In this document: positions 60,553-64,000 of the stretch, piece by piece
Numbering within the stretch: position 1 is the first letter of the stretch
Layout of the letters: each line of letters starts with the position of its first letter
From: JBFMDN01 sp040753915
Lineage (GTDB): Bacteria; Desulfobacterota; Desulfomonilia; Desulfomonilales; Desulfomonilaceae
DNA: 64,000 nt
Assembly: GCA_040753915.1 (NCBI GenBank)
Contig: JBFMDN010000023.1
Coordinates: 1-64,000, forward strand
Direction of reading: 5' to 3'
Notes under the pieces: generated by a model
Database searches by the model: none
Told to the model about the DNA's origin: nothing
What the model saw: the letters and a program-made list of their open reading frames with translations, nothing else
Translations under genes and position numbers: made by a program

Positions 60553-60819
60553 ATGCGCACGTTGAAGAAGCTGTTTGTGTCGGGAGCCATAGTGCTTTTC
60601 CTTGGGATGCCGAACTTGGCGTCGTCGCGAATCATCTTCACCGTCTGTCAATGGTATAACGTCGAGAAAAACTGCTACCGGTGCTCGGATTATTTCTCCG
60701 TGCGATCGGAAGAGGAGGCAAGGCGCAAGTGCAAGGGCGGGACCCCGCACTATTTTCCCAGCGTGGGAGCGCTCCATGGCTGGATGATCGGCAACTGCAC
60801 CTGTGACCACGACGACTGA
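60553..60819 (+). CDS. Small secreted Cys-rich protein
   Basis: 88 residues with a signal peptide (LFVSGAIVLFLGMPNLASS). The mature peptide has six Cys (TVCQWYNVEKNCYRCSDYF, RRKCKGG, IGNCTCDHDD), which suggests disulfide bonds or metal binding after export. GGGAGGG is 4 nt before the ATG. No family recognised. It stands alone between the MITE and clpB. Confidence 0.6.
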   Translation: MRTLKKLFVSGAIVLFLGMPNLASSRIIFTVCQWYNVEKNCYRCSDYFSVRSEEEARRKCKGGTPHYFPSVGALHGWMIGNCTCDHDD

Positions 60820-61255
60820 CAATCACGAGATATCTTGTGGCCCAAAGGCGGGGTGCAAACCCGCTACGGTTGATGCTGCGGCACCCTTTGCGCAAGGATC
60901 AATGCGCTGCACTAGAGGGGTGGGGGCATGCTTCAAAGCCACTCTCAATTGGGACAGGCAGTGGGCCTGCCCCTAGCAGGATCGTTGGCAAGTGAGTGGT
61001 CTGCAAGCCCGCCCCACTGTCGGATTTTTGGCACGAATTTCCCGTCGCGCCGGCGATCTCGCTCTCAGGGAGCCGTAAGGGAAGGGGGAAACGGTCAAGA
61101 AATCGGACATCAGGCCAGGATCTACGGGAGTTGCTGGAGGGGCGGTTCGAGAACCACCCAGAATCAGGTCGCTTCTCGAAACGCTCCTAAAACCCGATCC
61201 CATCCGCAGCGGATTGTGAGACAGTCTCTGCAGACCCGCCCCAACACAGCTACTC
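60820..61255. other. Intergenic region, no gene recognised
   Basis: No gene or terminator is evident between the small secreted protein and the clpB end; an open frame at 60928-61305 has no family pattern. Confidence 0.5.
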
Positions 61256-63850
61256 CTACGGGGCGATTCCTGCCTCGAAGGTCAGCCCATCTCCGTCCAC
61301 GGTAGCCCGTATGTTCTGACCGGGCTGGAACTTCCCGGAAAGAATCTCCAGGGCAAGCGGATTTTCGATAAGGCGCTGAATAGCCCTTTTGAGAGGCCTT
61401 GCCCCATATGATGGGTCATATCCTTCTTCCGCAAGAAGATCCCGAGCCTTGCTATCCAGTTCCAGAACAAGCTTGCTCTGAGCCAGTCGCTTGTTCAACC
61501 GAGCAATCTGGAGATCCACGATCTTCTTGATCTGATCTCTGTCGAGAGAGTGGAAAATGATGACGTCATCCAGACGGTTGAGAAACTCGGGTCTGAAGTA
61601 GCGTCGTAACGCCTCCATCACCTCCTCTTTCATGGCTTCTTCATCCCTGCCTGCAAGGTCTCGGATCTCCGCGGACCCGATATTGGAAGTCATGACAATG
61701 ATGGTGTTGCGAAAATTGACCGTTCGGCCCTTGCCATCAGTAAGTCTGCCATCGTCCAGGATCTGGAGCATGGCATTGAAAACCTCTGGATGAGCTTTCT
61801 CCACCTCGTCGAAAAGCACGACCGAGTACGGCCGGCGACGCACTGCCTCAGTGAGATAGCCCCCCTCCTCATAGCCCACGTACCCGGGGGGAGCACCAAT
61901 GAGCCGAGCAACCGAATGCCGCTCCATGTACTCGGACATGTCAATGCGTACCATGGCCTGCTCGTCGTCAAAGAGGAATTCCGCGAGAGCACGCGCCAAC
62001 TCGGTCTTTCCCACGCCGGTCGGGCCGAGGAACATGAACGAGCCGATCGGGCGATTCGGATCCTGGAGCCCGGACCTCGCTCTGCGAACCGCGTTTGCCA
62101 CGGCAATTATAGCTTCCTTCTGTCCCACGACGCGATTGCTGATACGCTCTTCCATTCGTATCAGCTTTTCCACCTCTCCTTCGAGCATCTTTGAGACCGG
62201 GATGCCCGTCCACTTGGCCACTACTTCCGCGACATCCTCGGGACCGACTTCTTCCTTCAGCAGCCCTCCGTCCTTCTGGATTTCAAGCAATTGTCTGTTC
62301 CGCTCGTTGATGTCCTTCTCGAGCGCGGTCATCATTCCGTATTTCAACTCCGCAGCTCTGCTGAGATCTCCTTCTCGCTCAGCCCGTGCAGCGTCGTTTT
62401 TTGCGCGTTCGTATCGCTCTTTGAGCTCACGGATTTCCATGATGACCTTCTTCTCTTGCTGCCATGTTCTTTTGAGATCGGAAGACTCTGCTGATAAGCG
62501 GGCAATTTCCTCGCGGACCTTCTCCAGCCGTTCCTTGCTCGCGGGATCAGATTCCTTGGTCAAGGCCTGTTCTTCGATCTGGAGCTGAATGATACGCCGC
62601 TCGATTTCATCGATTTCCGTGGGCATCGAGTCTATCTCGATGCGAAGCTTCGACGACGCTTCATCAATCAGATCCACAGCCTTGTCCGGGAGAAACCGGT
62701 CTGTGATATACCGGTCGGAAAGGGTCACAGCAGCGATTATCGCTGCATCCTGAATCCGAACTCCGTGATGCACCTCGTAGCGCTCCTTGAGCCCGCGCAA
62801 GATTGCTATGGAATCTTCTACAGAGGGCTCGGCAACGTATATCGGCTGGAACCTGCGTTCCAGCGCAGCATCCTTCTCGATGTACTTGCGGTACTCGTTG
62901 ACCGTAGTGGCACCCACAGCACGCAATTCTCCTCGGGCGAGAGCGGGTTTGAGCATGTTCGATGCATCCACTGCTCCTTCCGCGGCTCCTGCTCCCACGA
63001 GAGTGTGCATCTCGTCAATGAACAAGATAATTTCACCAGCGGCCGTTGTTACCTCTTTGAGCACAGCCTTGAGGCGCTCCTCGAACTCCCCCCTGTACTT
63101 GGAGCCGGCCACAAGCTGGCCCACATCGAGGGCGAGGACTCGCTTCCCCTTCAGTGACTCCGGTATGTCTCCCGACACAATCCTTCCGGCAAGTCCCTCC
63201 ACGATAGCCGTCTTCCCCACTCCCGGATCTCCAATAAGAACCGGGTTGTTCTTGGTTCTTCTTGACAGGACCTGGATGATTCTCCGAATCTCGTCGTCAC
63301 GCCCGATAACCGGATCGAGCTTACCTTTGCGAGCAAGCTCTGTCAGATCCCTTGTAAACCGTTTCAGGGCTTGGTACTTCTCCTCTGGAGACTGATCGGT
63401 CACTCGCTGGGTCCCCCTGATTTCCGCGAGAATCAGGTAAATCTTTTCTCTTGTGGCTCCATGCCGATTCAGTATACGCGCTGCTTCAGTGCCTTTGACT
63501 TCCGACAACGCTATCAAGAGGTGCTCTACCGAAACGTATTCGTCCTTAAGGTCCTCCATCTCCTTAAAAGAGGTCTCAAGAACCGTTCTGAGCGATTGGG
63601 AGAAGTATCGATCCGCAGAAGCGCCGCTCTGTTTGGGCAGACGCTCGACCGATTGGAGCACTTCGTTTCGGAGCCCTTCAGGATTGGCGCCCAGCTTTTT
63701 CACAATCTCCACACAGATTCCCGCTTCATCCGAAAGGAGAGCCAGGAGCAGATGCTGCGTGTCCACCTGAGGATTTCCTCGCTTTGCAGCAACGTCTTGG
63801 GCAGTTTCCAGAGCTTCTTGTGACTTCAACGTGAATTTATCCAAGCGCAT
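61256..63850 (-). CDS. clpB: Disaggregase ClpB
   Basis: ClpB is a hexameric AAA+ disaggregase that rescues aggregated proteins with DnaK. 864 residues. The Clp-N domain starts MRLDKFTLKSQEALETAQ. NBD1 has GDPGVGKTAIVEGLAGRIVSGD and ILFIDEMHTLVGAGAAEGAVDASNMLKP. The coiled-coil M domain (about 405-525) is present, which separates ClpB from ClpA. NBD2 has FLGPTGVGKTELARALAEFLF and YSVVLFDEVEKAHPEVFN. I start at 63850, where AGGAG is 6 nt upstream, not at the ATG 24 nt earlier. Heat-shock control is expected but no promoter is visible in the 150 bp left. Confidence 0.95.
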   Translation of the reverse strand: MRLDKFTLKSQEALETAQDVAAKRGNPQVDTQHLLLALLSDEAGICVEIVKKLGANPEGLRNEVLQSVERLPKQSGASADRYFSQSLRTVLETSFKEMEDLKDEYVSVEHLLIALSEVKGTEAARILNRHGATREKIYLILAEIRGTQRVTDQSPEEKYQALKRFTRDLTELARKGKLDPVIGRDDEIRRIIQVLSRRTKNNPVLIGDPGVGKTAIVEGLAGRIVSGDIPESLKGKRVLALDVGQLVAGSKYRGEFEERLKAVLKEVTTAAGEIILFIDEMHTLVGAGAAEGAVDASNMLKPALARGELRAVGATTVNEYRKYIEKDAALERRFQPIYVAEPSVEDSIAILRGLKERYEVHHGVRIQDAAIIAAVTLSDRYITDRFLPDKAVDLIDEASSKLRIEIDSMPTEIDEIERRIIQLQIEEQALTKESDPASKERLEKVREEIARLSAESSDLKRTWQQEKKVIMEIRELKERYERAKNDAARAEREGDLSRAAELKYGMMTALEKDINERNRQLLEIQKDGGLLKEEVGPEDVAEVVAKWTGIPVSKMLEGEVEKLIRMEERISNRVVGQKEAIIAVANAVRRARSGLQDPNRPIGSFMFLGPTGVGKTELARALAEFLFDDEQAMVRIDMSEYMERHSVARLIGAPPGYVGYEEGGYLTEAVRRRPYSVVLFDEVEKAHPEVFNAMLQILDDGRLTDGKGRTVNFRNTIIVMTSNIGSAEIRDLAGRDEEAMKEEVMEALRRYFRPEFLNRLDDVIIFHSLDRDQIKKIVDLQIARLNKRLAQSKLVLELDSKARDLLAEEGYDPSYGARPLKRAIQRLIENPLALEILSGKFQPGQNIRATVDGDGLTFEAGIAP

Positions 63851-64000
63851 GGTTGGCTCCTTTTTCTCCAACATTTCCTGCCGGCTCCGGGAAACTTCTT
63901 GTGCCGAGCGCGCTTTCCCTTTTGCTCTCCCATCGAGAGACTCCGAATCGGGGTCGTTACTGGCCGGGCTGAGATCATGGCGTACCGTGTTTGTTCACGT

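Noticed and set aside
63851..64000. A gene upstream of clpB at the window edge
   Set aside because: The short remaining sequence gives no frame with a recognisable motif.

Overview
The window looks like chromosome from an anaerobic deltaproteobacterium (Desulfobacterota). The strongest pointer is a bamA-bamR pair of the anaerobic benzoyl-CoA pathway at 57.1-59.2 kb. A TauE/SafE permease with its small membrane partner and many two-component proteins fit the same group. A Desulfomonile-like aromatic degrader is my inference; there is no rRNA or phylogenetic marker here to prove it.

Layout. 0-1.75 kb: a decayed REP-associated transposase and its inverted repeats, then a toxin-antitoxin pair lying between tRNA-Ala(GGC) and a copy of that tRNA's 3' end. 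1.8-8.6 kb: a LysM lipoprotein, a CvpA-type protein and a UroD-like protein in one operon, then RNase PH, small secreted proteins and NAD+ synthetase. 8.8-25 kb: two paralogous PEP-synthase-like proteins enclosing two histidine kinase/response regulator pairs and a TauE/SafE permease, followed by a cNMP-binding/AAA+/polyferredoxin fusion. 25-30.5 kb: a secreted hypothetical protein, MutS, a broken PIN toxin module and a DUF2786 protein. 30.5-36 kb: a Phe-rich leader peptide with an attenuator ahead of a class III CoA-transferase, a secreted alpha/beta hydrolase and two convergent MacB/FtsX-like permeases. 36-42 kb: an RND efflux pump with a TetR regulator. 42.8-47.7 kb: a fluoride riboswitch with a legible terminator/antiterminator, then two unknown genes and two coupled MutS-like ATPases. 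47.7-50.5 kb: a decayed MFS copy, a truncated PiT permease, an intact MFS transporter and a ChrB-N protein behind twin operators. 50.6-54.7 kb: folE2-queD, a secreted trypsin-like protease and an M18 aminopeptidase. 55.3-59.2 kb: thiolase, DUF35 protein, bamA and bamR. 59.4-64 kb: repeats, small proteins and ClpB.

Two cis-regulatory systems stand out because their mutually exclusive RNA pairings can be read directly. One is a phenylalanine-type attenuator at 30530-30702 in front of a CaiB/BaiF CoA-transferase. The other is a fluoride riboswitch at 42857-42968 leading toward a MutS-like pair rather than a classical fluoride exporter.

Dispersed non-autonomous repeats are frequent: a 200-220 bp MITE-like element (2 copies), an 75-95 bp repeat (3 copies) and a 131 bp palindromic element. 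Many starts were moved inward from the longest possible frame to fit ribosome binding sites or family N-termini.
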